A DNA stretch of 64,000 nt from UBA6522 sp965204155 (GTDB lineage: Bacteria; Pseudomonadota; Gammaproteobacteria; Steroidobacterales; Rariloculaceae), in NCBI GenBank assembly GCA_965204155.1, contig OZ241971.1:992001-1056000 (forward strand), read 5' to 3'. The notes under the pieces were generated by a model, which did not search any database, was not told the DNA's origin, and saw only the letters and a program-made list of their open reading frames with translations. Of this stretch, positions 1 to 9,081 are shown in pieces (within the stretch, counting starts at the first letter, position 1; every line of letters begins with the position of its first letter). Both the position numbers and the translations under genes were made by a program.

Positions 1-1148
1 TCGGCGACGATTTCCATGATTTCCCGGTCGCGAGGCATCTGCTCGCCAATGATTTTCGCGGCCTGTTCTATCAGTACCAGCGCCGAAGCTTCCAGGGGTT
101 CGACAAAGCCCGCAGACAGCCCGACGGCAACGCAGTTTCCGATCCAGAATTTCTCACGGTAACCCGGCTCGAACGGGATCGTCCGATAGGTCAGCGAGCC
201 GCGGTCGACACCGGGTGAGGTTGCTTCGACGTATCGTTCGAGCGTCGAAAACGCGGTTTTCTCGTCGGCATGGGCACTGGAATGGACGTAACCGATTCCC
301 CGCCGGCTGCTGAGTCCGATATCCCAGATCCAGCCGTGGGGCTCTGCCGTCGACAGGGTCACGGATGCGATGGGGTCACCGGGACCCGCATAGGGGACCT
401 GGACTGCAATGGCCGTGTCGTTGAAGAGCGCATCCTTGACCGAGACAAGGCGGCTCCCGTAGTGGCGCCCAATCAAGAGCGCCTTCTGTCCGGTGCAATC
501 GACGAACAGATCCCCTTCCACGCGTTCGCCGGTATCGAGCGCCACAGCCGCGATATCACCGCCCGGGTGTGAATCAATCCGTTCGACATTTGCGGAAACG
601 TAACGCACTCCCAGCTTCTCCACCGCGTGCCGGTGCAGCAATCCCGCGAATTTGCCTGCGTCGAAGTGGTAGCCGTAGTTGACGGTGAACGCGAATTGCG
701 GTGCGCTGACCTGCTTTGGCGCAAGACCCAGATCAATGACCTCCGCCTGAGGCGTGACGAGATCGGCAAAGGCCGACGGCCCGCCATGGGAAAGCCAGAA
801 TTGCGCGGGATTCAGGTCAGCGTAGTCGGTCGGCAGACTGAAGGGGTGCGTGTACCCGGTTGCGTCGGGGCGGCCGGACCAGTTTCGAAAACGGGTTCCC
901 TGCTTGAAACTGGCGTTGCATTCGCAGACGAATTCGTCTTCCGACAGGCCGATCTGCTGAAGCGTCATGCGCATCGACGGCCAGGTCCCTTCCCCGACAC
1001 CGATAATGGGCACGTCGGGAGACTCAACAAGCACGACCTGGACCGCATGATCATCGCGCCCAAGGGATTCCGCGGCTACCACGCCGGCTGTAATCCAGCC
1101 CGCGGTACCGCCGCCGACGATTACGATTTTTCGTATTGGCTGATCCAT
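1..1148 (-). CDS. Flavin-dependent tryptophan-halogenase family protein, 3' end beyond window
   Basis: This encodes 382 residues of an FAD-dependent halogenase-family protein and continues past the left edge. The N-terminus carries the FAD-binding GGGTAGW motif (residues 12-18). An FKQGTRF segment places a lysine near residue 82, matching the catalytic Lys79 region of PrnA. The family signature appears as GWIWDIG, a variant of WxWxIP. The ATG at 1148 was chosen because AGGTGA lies 8 nt upstream; an in-frame GTG at 1160 is the alternative. It lies directly downstream of a TonB-dependent receptor on the same strand. In Caulobacter-, Xanthomonas- and Alteromonas-type genomes, halogenase homologues often accompany sugar-specific TonB receptors, so the substrate need not be free tryptophan. 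The flavin reductase partner is not in the window. Family confident, substrate unknown. Confidence 0.9.
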   Translation of the reverse strand, partial: MDQPIRKIVIVGGGTAGWITAGVVAAESLGRDDHAVQVVLVESPDVPIIGVGEGTWPSMRMTLQQIGLSEDEFVCECNASFKQGTRFRNWSGRPDATGYTHPFSLPTDYADLNPAQFWLSHGGPSAFADLVTPQAEVIDLGLAPKQVSAPQFAFTVNYGYHFDAGKFAGLLHRHAVEKLGVRYVSANVERIDSHPGGDIAAVALDTGERVEGDLFVDCTGQKALLIGRHYGSRLVSVKDALFNDTAIAVQVPYAGPGDPIASVTLSTAEPHGWIWDIGLSSRRGIGYVHSSAHADEKTAFSTLERYVEATSPGVDRGSLTYRTIPFEPGYREKFWIGNCVAVGLSAGFVEPLEASALVLIEQAAKIIGEQMPRDREIMEIVA

Positions 1149-1225
1149 CGACTCATTCACCTGACCGTGCGCGGTTAGAGTCGAGACACCGCCTGGCCCG
1201 CATTGCGAGGGGCGATGATAACAAG

Positions 1226-1251
1226 AGGGGCTGCCAGGACAGGCAGCCCCT
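1226..1251 (-). terminator. Perfect 10-bp hairpin between TonB receptor and halogenase
   Basis: The arms AGGGGCTGCC (1226-1235) and GGCAGCCCCT (1242-1251) pair perfectly around a 6-nt loop, 12 nt after the receptor stop codon. Read on the minus strand the stem is followed by CTTGTTATC, which is only moderately T-rich. It may be an intrinsic terminator or an attenuator that lowers halogenase expression relative to the receptor. Confidence 0.6.
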
Positions 1252-1263
1252 CCTGCCAAGCCG

Positions 1264-4221
1264 CTATAACTTGTACCGGAAACCGAAGTTGTAGCGTGGT
1301 CCCGCCTGGGCGGTGAAGAGCGTCTGGATCGGGTGGCGACCGTAGACGTGGGTCGTCTCGTCGGTCAGGTTCAGTGCGTCAACAAAGACGTTCATGTTGT
1401 CGTTGATCCAGTAACTCGCGCTCAGGTCCAGTTGCTGATATTCGCCGACATACGTCGGAGGCCCGGCGCCCACGTTGTTCTGCCCGGTACCGGACAGGAA
1501 GGCATCCCGCCAGTTGTAGGCCAACCTCACGCTGATGCCGTCCCTGTCGTAAAACCCGATGAAATTTGCAGAGTCGCTCAAACCCGTAAGTACGAACTGC
1601 TGGGCCAGGCTGAAGTTGTCGTAGCCGACATCGGCATCGACCAGCGTGGCGTTGGCGATCAGGCCAAAACCTGTTTCGCCGAAGTTATGCTGGACCACGA
1701 CCTCCCAACCCTTCATGGTCGCCGCTTCAATGTTCACCGGAATGGTGATATTGAATGGTGCGGCGGGGTCGCGGCCGGCAACGCCGGAAATGGTGCCGCT
1801 GGCAGCGTCCACGCCCTGCGCGTCCGGTCGGTTGGCGAGAATCCAGGAATACAGGGTCCCGCCGTCCGAAGCGCCTGTGGCCGCCCTGGCCTCGTCGCCA
1901 AGGGAACCGAGCGCCGGATGCGGCAACCCGAAGGTTTCCTCGACAACCGATGCGGTGCCTATGAAGTTCTCCACATCCTTGAGGAAATAGCCCACGGCCA
2001 CATAGCTGTCCTGGGTGTAGTAATACTCGAGCGAGAAGTCGCTGTTCGTGGATTCGAACGGCAGCAGGGCCGGGTTGCCGCGGTTGCCGGTCCCTTCCCC
2101 GACTCGTACCGGCTGGTTGATGGTCTGGCCGCCCTGGATATCGCCGTAGTTGGGCCGGGTCAGGGTCTTGCTCCAGGAAACGCGTCCAACCAGGTCCGGC
2201 GTCACATCGATCCGGAAGTCGAAGTTCGGCAACACGACATCGTAATCGCCCTCCAACGCGGAAAAATCGGGAGCGCCGCCCGCAAGGCTCAATTCGTTGC
2301 CCGCGACCCAGTTGAGCCCGGTCCAGGCCGGGGAAAGCGCCTGGGACGAGACGTCGGTTTCCTCGTATCGCACGCCCAGCCGCATGTCCACGGGCATGTC
2401 GCCGAACTCGGTGGACATGTTCAACTGCACATAGGCCGCCAGCGATTCCTCCTGGGTGCGCCGGTCCGAATTGAAGTTGCCGGACGAACACAGTCCCGTC
2501 CCGCAATCGCCCATATCCGCGGCCATGAAGGTCGTCGCGTCGCCCGACGCCATCAGCGCCTCGGTCCTCTCAATCAGATCGGACATGTCGAAAACGAAAT
2601 AATCCGATTGCCGCCTTGAGTCATTGCCGCCCGGAATATTGCCGAAAGCGTCCGCCGCCGAAGCCGGTTCGAGCAGGTCGGCAATTGCCCCGGGCTGGGT
2701 CACCCCTCCCCAGGCATCACGCTGCACGACCGATCCGGCGGATCGATTGTTGACTTCAGTCATCTGAATGCCGAAATCGATGCTTTCCACAAAGTCCACA
2801 TCGAAGTCGAACGCTCCGGCCACCTTGGTCTGGTCAATGTCCATTCTGGACAGATTGTTGGTGAACACGCTGCCGGTGACGATCATGTCGTCCGGGGAAA
2901 GCGGGTTGCGAAGCCCCAACTCCAGAATAGGCAGGTGCTGGCCAAAGTGTCCCGTGGTCCTGTCGCGGGTAAATGAAGCGGTCGAAAGGAGCGCCGAGTC
3001 GCCAAATGGACTGTTGGGGGCGCGCTTCGCGCTCGAACTGTGGTGATCGAACTCCAGCGTAAACCGGTCGGAGACATCCCAGAGCAGGTTCAAGCCGGTG
3101 GATCCGTTCTGCGTACGCCACGCATCCTCGCCACCCGCCATGGAATAGTCGGAACCGGCCAGGTTCTCGGTATAGGTCAGCGGGCTTGCCTGGGGCCCGT
3201 CCGTCCAGAGGGTTTCCTGGGCACCGAAATTGAACCAGGCCGACAGGTTACTGTACGTCCTTGACAGCTCGACTTCCGAAAACGTGTAGTCCAGGGTCGC
3301 TCTCAGATTGTCCGCCGCCTGCATCTGCAGCGTGAGCTGGCCGTTGGTGCGAACACGGTCGTACTCAGCCAATTCGTAGCCTATGTTCTGCGGCACCGAA
3401 TAGAGGTCGCCTTCTCCGGGCCGATTCTGCTGGTTGGGATCGGTATGAGGCGGAATGCCACCCCACTCGGATGGGCCGATGCCGCACCAGCAGTTGTCCG
3501 TTTGTCCCGGAAAGGTTCGCCACCCGCCGACGCTGGCGGTATTGGCGCCGTTGTTACGGTCCTGCCGCACGGCGCTCAGCGCGATCCCGATGGTGTCATC
3601 CGCAAAGGTATTGGAAAACAGCGCCGAAATTTCGGGCGTAAAGGAACTGCCTTCGACGGTTGACTGGTCGGTCAATCCACTCGCGGCAGCCGTGAACTTC
3701 ATGCCGGGCGCTTCCAGTGGACGGGTCGTGCGGACATTCAGGGTGGAACCGATGCCGCCGGTCGGCACATCCGCCTGTCCGCTCTTGTAGACCTCCACTG
3801 CGGAGATTCCTTCAGACGCCAGGTCGCCAAAGTCGAATGATCTGCCGAGTCCGCTTGTAGTCGGCATCTGCCTGCCGTTCAACAGGACGAGATTGAAGTC
3901 CGGTCCGAATCCGCGAACGGTCACTCGCGCGCCTTCGCCCCGTTCCCGGTCGATCGAGACGCCCGTGATCCGCTGCAGGGACTCTGCCAGGTTACTGTCG
4001 GGGAAATCACCGATATCTTCAGCGGTGATGGCATCCACAACCCCATCCGCACCCCGCTTCAGGTCCATCGACGCCATCAGGCTCTGGCGGATACCGACTA
4101 CCACAACCTCTTCCATCGGTTGAGCACCTTGTCCCGCCTGCTGCGCATATGCCGCCCCGCCGGTCATTGCGAGCGAGACCGCCGCTGCAACAGGGGATTT
4201 ACTGAATTTCTTGACAGCCAC
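1264..4221 (-). CDS. TonB-dependent outer-membrane receptor (Xanthomonas/Caulobacter type)
   Basis: This is a 985-residue TonB-dependent receptor. A signal peptide ending in AYAQQ is followed by a TonB-box-like EEVVVVG, then a plug domain (VRGFGPDFNLVLLNGRQMP, VEVYKSG) and a long beta-barrel ending in FGFRYKL with a terminal hydrophobic residue after aromatics. The length and the GADGVVDAITAEDIG plug signature fit the TIGR01782-like group often used for glycans. The start is taken as GTG 4221, because GGAGGAG lies 9 nt upstream and the signal peptide begins there; more upstream codons run through the regulatory region. Two LacI-type palindromes precede it, which suggests control by a sugar-responsive LacI regulator encoded elsewhere. 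The halogenase follows on the same strand. Confidence 0.92.
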   Translation of the reverse strand: MAVKKFSKSPVAAAVSLAMTGGAAYAQQAGQGAQPMEEVVVVGIRQSLMASMDLKRGADGVVDAITAEDIGDFPDSNLAESLQRITGVSIDRERGEGARVTVRGFGPDFNLVLLNGRQMPTTSGLGRSFDFGDLASEGISAVEVYKSGQADVPTGGIGSTLNVRTTRPLEAPGMKFTAAASGLTDQSTVEGSSFTPEISALFSNTFADDTIGIALSAVRQDRNNGANTASVGGWRTFPGQTDNCWCGIGPSEWGGIPPHTDPNQQNRPGEGDLYSVPQNIGYELAEYDRVRTNGQLTLQMQAADNLRATLDYTFSEVELSRTYSNLSAWFNFGAQETLWTDGPQASPLTYTENLAGSDYSMAGGEDAWRTQNGSTGLNLLWDVSDRFTLEFDHHSSSAKRAPNSPFGDSALLSTASFTRDRTTGHFGQHLPILELGLRNPLSPDDMIVTGSVFTNNLSRMDIDQTKVAGAFDFDVDFVESIDFGIQMTEVNNRSAGSVVQRDAWGGVTQPGAIADLLEPASAADAFGNIPGGNDSRRQSDYFVFDMSDLIERTEALMASGDATTFMAADMGDCGTGLCSSGNFNSDRRTQEESLAAYVQLNMSTEFGDMPVDMRLGVRYEETDVSSQALSPAWTGLNWVAGNELSLAGGAPDFSALEGDYDVVLPNFDFRIDVTPDLVGRVSWSKTLTRPNYGDIQGGQTINQPVRVGEGTGNRGNPALLPFESTNSDFSLEYYYTQDSYVAVGYFLKDVENFIGTASVVEETFGLPHPALGSLGDEARAATGASDGGTLYSWILANRPDAQGVDAASGTISGVAGRDPAAPFNITIPVNIEAATMKGWEVVVQHNFGETGFGLIANATLVDADVGYDNFSLAQQFVLTGLSDSANFIGFYDRDGISVRLAYNWRDAFLSGTGQNNVGAGPPTYVGEYQQLDLSASYWINDNMNVFVDALNLTDETTHVYGRHPIQTLFTAQAGPRYNFGFRYKL

Positions 4222-4310
4222 CTTGTATCTCTCCTCCACCTTGCCGCCTAGCAATCCTGCGACCATCCGCGGATGGCAATTGTTGTTCCCAGCCAACGTG
4301 ACGAGAACGA

Positions 4311-4324
4311 TGTAAGCGGTTTCA
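4311..4324. promoter_or_regulatory. LacI-family operator-like palindrome, proximal copy
   Basis: The sequence TGTAAGCGGTTTCA is an imperfect palindrome with the central CG typical of LacI-family operators. It lies 90 bp upstream of the TonB receptor start and its twin is at 4477. No LacI gene is present in the window, so the regulator would act in trans. Confidence 0.65.
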
Positions 4325-4476
4325 TTTATAGAATTTACCCGCCTTTTCTGCGTTCGTCAACTCCCTGGTTGTTGCGGAATTCGGGAACCGTGGCACCCAA
4401 AACAACCACTCTTGCCTGAATCTCGGGCTGAAGCATGCGATTTCGCCATCCTTTTACGGTAATTTTCAGTCAGAAA

Positions 4477-4490
4477 TGTAAGCGATTTCA
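4477..4490. promoter_or_regulatory. LacI-family operator-like palindrome, distal copy
   Basis: TGTAAGCGATTTCA differs from the 4311 copy at one position and lies 166 bp away in the same orientation. Two near-identical sites in one 489-bp divergent intergenic region argue for a real operator pair, possibly looping. Apart from these two sites, nothing else coding is seen between 4222 and 4710. Confidence 0.65.
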
Positions 4491-4710
4491 TCCATCTTCT
4501 CCCAACTTGCTCATCAAGCTCGGCCGGATCGATCAACCGTCGAAAAAATTTGCGCAACCAGTTCAATGCCTGCGCCAAAGAAACGGAAAGAATTTGCCTA
4601 TTCCAAATTCGCGTAACTTATTCAACCCGGGTATGGAGGCATGAGAACTTCGTCGTTCCGCTTCGGCCTTGCGTGCAGTACTGTCGCGTTCCTGGAAGAG
4701 ACCAGTCGAG

Positions 4711-5481
4711 ATGAGCGCCGTAGCGACAGAACTGTTCCCGTGCGACCCGCAGCCGGTTGCCCATGACGAGGACGAAAGCCGTCAGGCTGCCCTCGCCCAT
4801 TGCGAGCGCGAGTTTGCCGGCCTGCCGGCGGAGCAACGCGTGCGCTGGTCGCTGGACCGGCTGCCGGGGAACCACGTCCTGAGTTCGAGCTTCGGCGCAC
4901 AGGCGGCCGTGTCGCTGCACCTGCTGACGCAGGTCGCCCCCGGAATTCCGGTGATCCTGGTGGACACGGGCTACCTGTTTCCGGAGACGTATCAGTTCGT
5001 GGATCGGCTCAGCGAGCGGCTGAACCTGAACCTCAAGGTGTATCGCAGCGAGTTGTCGCCGGCCTGGCAGGAAGCCCGCTTCGGCAAACGGTGGGAACAG
5101 GGTCTTGAGGGGATCGAAGCCTACAACCGGGCCAACAAGGTCGAGCCCATGCGGCGTGCGCTACGGGAGCTACGGGCCGGCACATGGTTTGCGGGCCTGC
5201 GGCGACGGCAATCCAGTTCCCGCCGGAACATCCCCTTCCTGGAATTCTCCGGCGATCGCTGGAAGGTTCACCCCATCGCCGACTGGACCGACCGCGACGT
5301 GGGCCGCTACCTGCGCAGGCATCGCCTCCCCCGGCACCCGCTCTGGGCGAAAGGCTACATCTCCATCGGCGACCGGCATTCGACACGGCCGATTCATGAG
5401 GTCAGGCACGTCGAACAGACCCGGTTCCACGGCCTGAAGCGCGAGTGCGGCCTGCACGAGATCGACCTGGCCGGGATTTAA
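4711..5481 (+). CDS. cysH: Phosphoadenosine phosphosulfate (PAPS) reductase
   Basis: CysH reduces activated sulfate (PAPS) to sulfite with thioredoxin in the cytoplasm. The 256-residue protein shows the pyrophosphatase-like loop SSSFGAQAAVSLHL and the C-terminal catalytic ECGLH with Cys246. The paired cysteines that bind the 4Fe-4S cluster of APS reductases are absent, so a PAPS-specific enzyme is expected. The ATG at 4711 is preferred over the upstream 4669 codon because it matches the usual family start. Its stop overlaps the convergent vapC stop by 4 bp. cysB and cysG lie about 5 kb away, separated by accessory genes. Confidence 0.93.
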   Translation: MSAVATELFPCDPQPVAHDEDESRQAALAHCEREFAGLPAEQRVRWSLDRLPGNHVLSSSFGAQAAVSLHLLTQVAPGIPVILVDTGYLFPETYQFVDRLSERLNLNLKVYRSELSPAWQEARFGKRWEQGLEGIEAYNRANKVEPMRRALRELRAGTWFAGLRRRQSSSRRNIPFLEFSGDRWKVHPIADWTDRDVGRYLRRHRLPRHPLWAKGYISIGDRHSTRPIHEVRHVEQTRFHGLKRECGLHEIDLAGI

Positions 5482-5900
5482 CGGTTCTCCGCAAAGGGAT
5501 TGTGAATACCCAGAGTCTCGATGACTCGGCCGGATTGCATGTCTTCGGTGTGCAAGCGAGTGCACGCGCCTTTCAGGGCGGCACGGACGATCAGGGAATC
5601 CCAGAATGACCAGCGATGCAGCCGATGCAGATCTATCGCGGCCAACAGATCTTCCGCCACAAGCGATATCACGTCGAAGCGAGCGTAGATGACGATCCGT
5701 CTTCTTGCATCTTCGCTCGACATGCCCAACTTGCGGGTGGCCGCCGCAAAAAATTCCTGCAGCACCTGAAGCGACACGACACCGCATTGCTCGAGCATGA
5801 GGCGGCGCAGCAAATCCCGGGCGGCGGCTTGCTTCGCCGGGTAGCGGCTGTCCTCCGCGTAGACCAGAACGTTCGTGTCTACGAATTCACGCGCGCTCAT
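5478..5900 (-). CDS. PIN-domain toxin (VapC-like)
   Basis: This is a 140-residue PIN-fold protein, expected to be a Mg-dependent RNase toxin. It has the N-terminal acidic FVDTNVLVYAED motif, a mid-protein Glu in LQVLQEFF, and the late acidic WSFWDSLIVRAAL segment that supplies further metal ligands. It is the second gene of a two-gene operon and overlaps the antitoxin gene by 14 bp. It converges on cysH. Type II vapBC organisation is clear; the cleaved RNA is unknown. Confidence 0.88.
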   Translation of the reverse strand: MSAREFVDTNVLVYAEDSRYPAKQAAARDLLRRLMLEQCGVVSLQVLQEFFAAATRKLGMSSEDARRRIVIYARFDVISLVAEDLLAAIDLHRLHRWSFWDSLIVRAALKGACTRLHTEDMQSGRVIETLGIHNPFAENR

Positions 5901-6111
5901 GCAGTTCGTCCCGCGTCCAGGATTCGGTCGAATTGTAAGTCGACTCGTTCCAGAGGGCTTCCAACCCCTCCAGCGTTTGCCGGGGACTCTGCCGCTGCGT
6001 CAACAGATGCAGGTAGTCGCGAACCATCTGGTTCAGACTCGTTCCCCTCCGCGAGGCAATTCTTCGGGCCTCGGCGACAACCTGCTCGTTTATGGATAGC
6101 GTGATGTTCAT
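5887..6111 (-). CDS. Ribbon-helix-helix antitoxin (VapB-like)
   Basis: This is a 74-residue protein. Its N-terminal strand MNITLSINEQVV and helix RGTSLNQMVRDYLHLL form a ribbon-helix-helix DNA-binding fold, and the C-terminal tail is expected to wrap the PIN toxin. The ATG at 6111 is chosen because the longer in-frame extension would read through the operator repeats immediately upstream. It likely autoregulates through the tandem palindromes at 6116-6143. Confidence 0.85.
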   Translation of the reverse strand: MNITLSINEQVVAEARRIASRRGTSLNQMVRDYLHLLTQRQSPRQTLEGLEALWNESTYNSTESWTRDELHERA

Positions 6112-6115
6112 GGCA

Positions 6116-6143
6116 CACATATTATGTGCGCACATATTATGTG
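6116..6143. promoter_or_regulatory. Tandem perfect palindromes, VapB operator candidate
   Basis: Two copies of the perfect palindrome CACATATTATGTG occupy 6116-6128 and 6131-6143, separated by CG. They start 5 bp upstream of the antitoxin ATG. Centres 15 bp apart suggest cooperative binding of two RHH dimers. Confidence 0.75.
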
Positions 6144-6275
6144 TCAATTGCCGGAGACAATGTACCGAACACCGAGTTGGGCACAGGTTCGTACCGGGCC
6201 AACACCCTATAATGGTGAGAGACCGGCACCGACACTGACCGGGCCACGCGTCACCAACATCAAGGAACGATCAAG

Positions 6276-6674
6276 ATGACCTCCACAGTAACCGAAGTAC
6301 CGGCTGCGGCGCCCGCCGAAGCCCTGGCTCACTTTGAAGCGCGGCTACGGTTCGAGACCGATTGCTGGGATGTACACGCATCGCTGGCCGGCGGGGACGC
6401 GGACTTTGTTCTTCTGGACGTGCGTTCGCCTCAGGCCTTCGCCGCGGGACACGTCGACGGCGCGGTCAACCTGCCTCACGCGCACATCACGGGAGAACGC
6501 ATGCGTTCGTTCGCACCGGATTCTACCTTCGTGGTCTACTGCGCGGGCCCGCACTGCAATGGCGCCAACAAGGCGGCCGTGCGTCTTGCCAGGCTGGGAT
6601 GCCCGGTCAAGGAAATGATCGGCGGCGTTGCGGGCTGGCTGGATGAGGGTTTCGATCTGGTGAACGGTACATAG
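6276..6674 (+). CDS. Rhodanese-like sulfurtransferase
   Basis: This is a 132-residue single-domain rhodanese. It contains FVLLDVRSPQAFAAGHVDGA (CH2A-like) and an active-site loop VVYCAGPHCNGA, with the predicted persulfide cysteine at residue 89 and a second cysteine at 94. The CxGxxCxxA loop occurs in rhodanese homologues of uncertain acceptor specificity. There is no signal peptide. An AGGA lies upstream of the ATG. Its position among cys genes is compatible with sulfur handling, but it is not in an obvious operon with them. Confidence 0.87.
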   Translation: MTSTVTEVPAAAPAEALAHFEARLRFETDCWDVHASLAGGDADFVLLDVRSPQAFAAGHVDGAVNLPHAHITGERMRSFAPDSTFVVYCAGPHCNGANKAAVRLARLGCPVKEMIGGVAGWLDEGFDLVNGT

Positions 6675-6688
6675 CCACGTCTGCTGCC

Positions 6689-7699
6689 ATGCACGAAAAT
6701 GCACAACGGCTGTTGATCCGGTTGACTATCGCGCCACTCGCGTTTCTCGTGAGCGCAGCGGCGCTATCCCAGGAACCCGTTCCCTACGTGCCTCCCACGC
6801 GAGTCAGGACCTCGCAGGCGGATGCCTTCGACGAGCACCTTCAGGCCGCACGCGAGAGCGCCGGCACCGAGTGGCTCGGGGTTGTCGATCACATGTGCAC
6901 ACGCGGGCCGGTGGTCACGGGCAGCGCCGACGACCCCCTTATCGAACCCACACGGATTTTCGACAACGTCTACGTCATCGGTCGGACTTCGACGGTGGTC
7001 TACGTTATCGAAACCTCCGAGGGCCTGATGCTGATCGACGCGGGTTATTCGGATCAAGTTGATTCGGTATTGCTGCCGGGGATGGCGCAGCTTGGACTGG
7101 ACCCGCAAGACATCCGGTACGTCGTGGTCCTGCATGGGCACGCCGATCATTACGGAGGTTCACCGCACCTGCAGCAGCGCTTCGGCACCCGTATGGTGGC
7201 GTCGGAGGCGGACTGGGAAGTCATGGAAGCAATGGACACCGCCAGCGGCCGTCCGGCACCGCCGGTTCGGGACATGGTGGCGACCGAGGGTGAACCGATC
7301 CGGCTGGGAGATGCAGTGGTGACTCCCTTCCTGGTACCCGGCCATACGCCGGGCGCCATTAGCGTAGTGTTCCCCGTCCGGGACGGTGAGAACACACATA
7401 CCGCCGCCGTGTTCGGCGGCACCGCGCTCATTGTGCCCATGCTGGGAGACGCGCTGCCGCAATACCTCGAATCCATCGACCGCTTCGCGGACATTGCCAC
7501 CAACATGGGGGTCGACGTGGTGCTGCAGAACCATCCGCTGTTCGACGGGATGCACGGGAAGCTGGAACGTCTGAAGCTCAGAGGTTCCGGGGATCCGCAT
7601 CCGTTCGTGCTTGCCGCCCCGAATTCCTATCGGCGCTTCATGGAGACGCTGTCGCAATGTTCACAGGCGCAAGTGGCGGCCACCGGTAACGACGGCTAG
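6689..7699 (+). CDS. Secreted metallo-beta-lactamase-fold hydrolase, subclass B3-like
   Basis: This is a 336-residue exported protein: a hydrophobic signal runs to about residue 27, ending AALSQ. The dizinc motif is complete: His149-x-His151-x-Asp153-His154 (HGHADH), His219 in PGHTPG and His282 in NHPLFDG. This arrangement resembles B3 metallo-beta-lactamases, but the family also includes lactonases and other hydrolases, so resistance should not be assumed. It starts 14 bp after the rhodanese stop. The stop codon TAG coincides with the CTAG target duplicated by the adjacent insertion sequence; the coding sequence is therefore intact. Confidence 0.87.
   Translation: MHENAQRLLIRLTIAPLAFLVSAAALSQEPVPYVPPTRVRTSQADAFDEHLQAARESAGTEWLGVVDHMCTRGPVVTGSADDPLIEPTRIFDNVYVIGRTSTVVYVIETSEGLMLIDAGYSDQVDSVLLPGMAQLGLDPQDIRYVVVLHGHADHYGGSPHLQQRFGTRMVASEADWEVMEAMDTASGRPAPPVRDMVATEGEPIRLGDAVVTPFLVPGHTPGAISVVFPVRDGENTHTAAVFGGTALIVPMLGDALPQYLESIDRFADIATNMGVDVVLQNHPLFDGMHGKLERLKLRGSGDPHPFVLAAPNSYRRFMETLSQCSQAQVAATGNDG
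7696..7699 (+). repeat. Target-site duplication CTAG, left
   Basis: CTAG lies immediately outside the left inverted repeat, with an identical CTAG at 9251-9254. Removing the element restores an uninterrupted sequence in which the metallo-beta-lactamase gene still ends at the same TAG. Confidence 0.75.
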
Positions 7700-7716
7700 G
7701 AGGCTGCGCCGTAGGA
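7700..7716 (+). repeat. IS left terminal inverted repeat
   Basis: GAGGCTGCGCCGTAGGA; it pairs with the right end except at bases 4-5. Confidence 0.85.
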
Positions 7717-7758
7717 AATCCAGTGAGATAATTGTGTCGCAGTATTGAGGAGATTGCG

Positions 7759-9081
7759 ATGCCGACGACGTTTCGTCCCTATCATCCGGATCAGGGTTTG
7801 TTGCTGCCGTCCAATATGAGGGACTGGTTGCCGGAGGGTCATCTGGCGCACCATGTGAGCGACTTGGTGGACGGATTGGATCTGACGGCGTTTTACGCCC
7901 CTTACGAGGGGGACGGGCGCCGCAAGTCGCCGTACGAGCCGCGGATGATGCTGAAGGTGTTGATCTACGGCTACGCCACGGGAGTATTTTCCTCTCGCGG
8001 CCTGGCGCGGCGGCTTGAGGAGGATGTGGCGTTCCGGGTGCTGGCGGCGGGGAACTTTCCGAGCCACCGGACGATTTGCGAGTTTCGCCGCCGCCACTTG
8101 GCGGACTTCAAGCGGTTGTTCGTGGAGGTGGTGCGGTTGGCCGGGGAGATGGGCGTGGCGCACTTCGGCAAGCTGTCGGTGGACGGGACGAAGGTTCGGG
8201 CGAACGCGAGCAAGCGCAAGGCGATGAGTTACGCCCGGATGGTTGAGGAGGCGCGGCGTCTTGAGGGCGAGATCGAGGCGTTGGTCGAGCGCGCGAACGA
8301 GACCGACGCGGCGGAGGACGGGCGTTTCGGGGAGGATTTCCGGGGCGACGAGTAGCCGGATGAGTTGCGCCGCCGGGAGGACCGGTTGGCGGCGATCCGT
8401 TCGGCGAAGGAGCGTCTGGAGGCGCGCCAGCGGCAGGCCGACGAGGCGCGCGGGCGCAAGCCCGGGCAGAAGCGCAATCCGAAGGGCGGGCGGCCCTACA
8501 AGCGCGAGTACGGGGAGCCGGACGGCAAGGCGCAGGAGAACTTCACGGATCCCCAGAGCCGGATCATGAAGACCTCCCCGGAGGGCTTTCAGCAATGCTA
8601 CAACGCGCAGGTGGCGGTGGAGGGGGCGAGCCAGTTGATCGTCGCCGCGGAGGTGTCGGCCAATGCCAGCGACCAGGGCCGGATGGTGCCGCTGGTGGAC
8701 GGGGTGGAGGCGGCGCACGGGAGGCGCCCGGACACGGTGCTGGCCGACGCGGGCTACTGCAACGAGGCGGACCTGGCGGCCTTGGAGGCCCGGGGGGTGG
8801 ACGGGTACGTGGCGCTGGGCCGGGAGGGCAAGCGGCAGGTCGAGGCGGACAAGGAGAAGCATCCGGCGAAGGCCCGCATGGCGGAGAAACTGGCCACCGA
8901 AGCCGGGCAAGCGCAATACGCGCAACGCAAGTGGCGGGCCGAAGCGCCCATCGGCTGGATCAAGGAGGCGCTGGGCTTTCGCCGGTTCAGCCTGCGCGGG
9001 CTGAACAAGGTTCAGGGCGAGTGGGATCTGGTCTGCCTGGCGTTGAACATCAAGCGGATGCGGGGCCTTCAGGCGGCTTGA
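7759..9081 (+). pseudogene. IS1182-family transposase interrupted by an amber codon
   Basis: The transposase runs in one frame from ATG 7759 (GAGGAG upstream) to 9081, with a TAG at 8353-8355 between RGDE and PDELRRRE. Both halves are otherwise typical: an N-terminal FRPYHPDQGLLLP region, SVDGTKVRANASKRKAMSY (first catalytic Asp), VLADAGYCNEADL (second Asp region) and APIGWIKEALGFRRFSLRG (catalytic Glu region). Relatives usually read GDELPEEL here, so a single TTG-to-TAG change explains the stop. Readthrough cannot be excluded, but the simplest reading is a recent inactivating mutation. Confidence 0.88.

Noticed and set aside
1333..2619. Long open frame on the plus strand opposite the TonB receptor
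   Set aside because: It is antisense to a clear receptor and encodes low-complexity sequence with no domain; an artefact of GC-rich codon use.
4222..4296. N-terminal extension of the first TonB receptor
   Set aside because: The internal GTG at 4221 has a strong ribosome site and begins a proper signal peptide; the extension has neither.
8353..8355. Programmed readthrough or pyrrolysine at the transposase TAG
   Set aside because: No pyrrolysine context, and a single-base mutation from a leucine codon explains it more simply.
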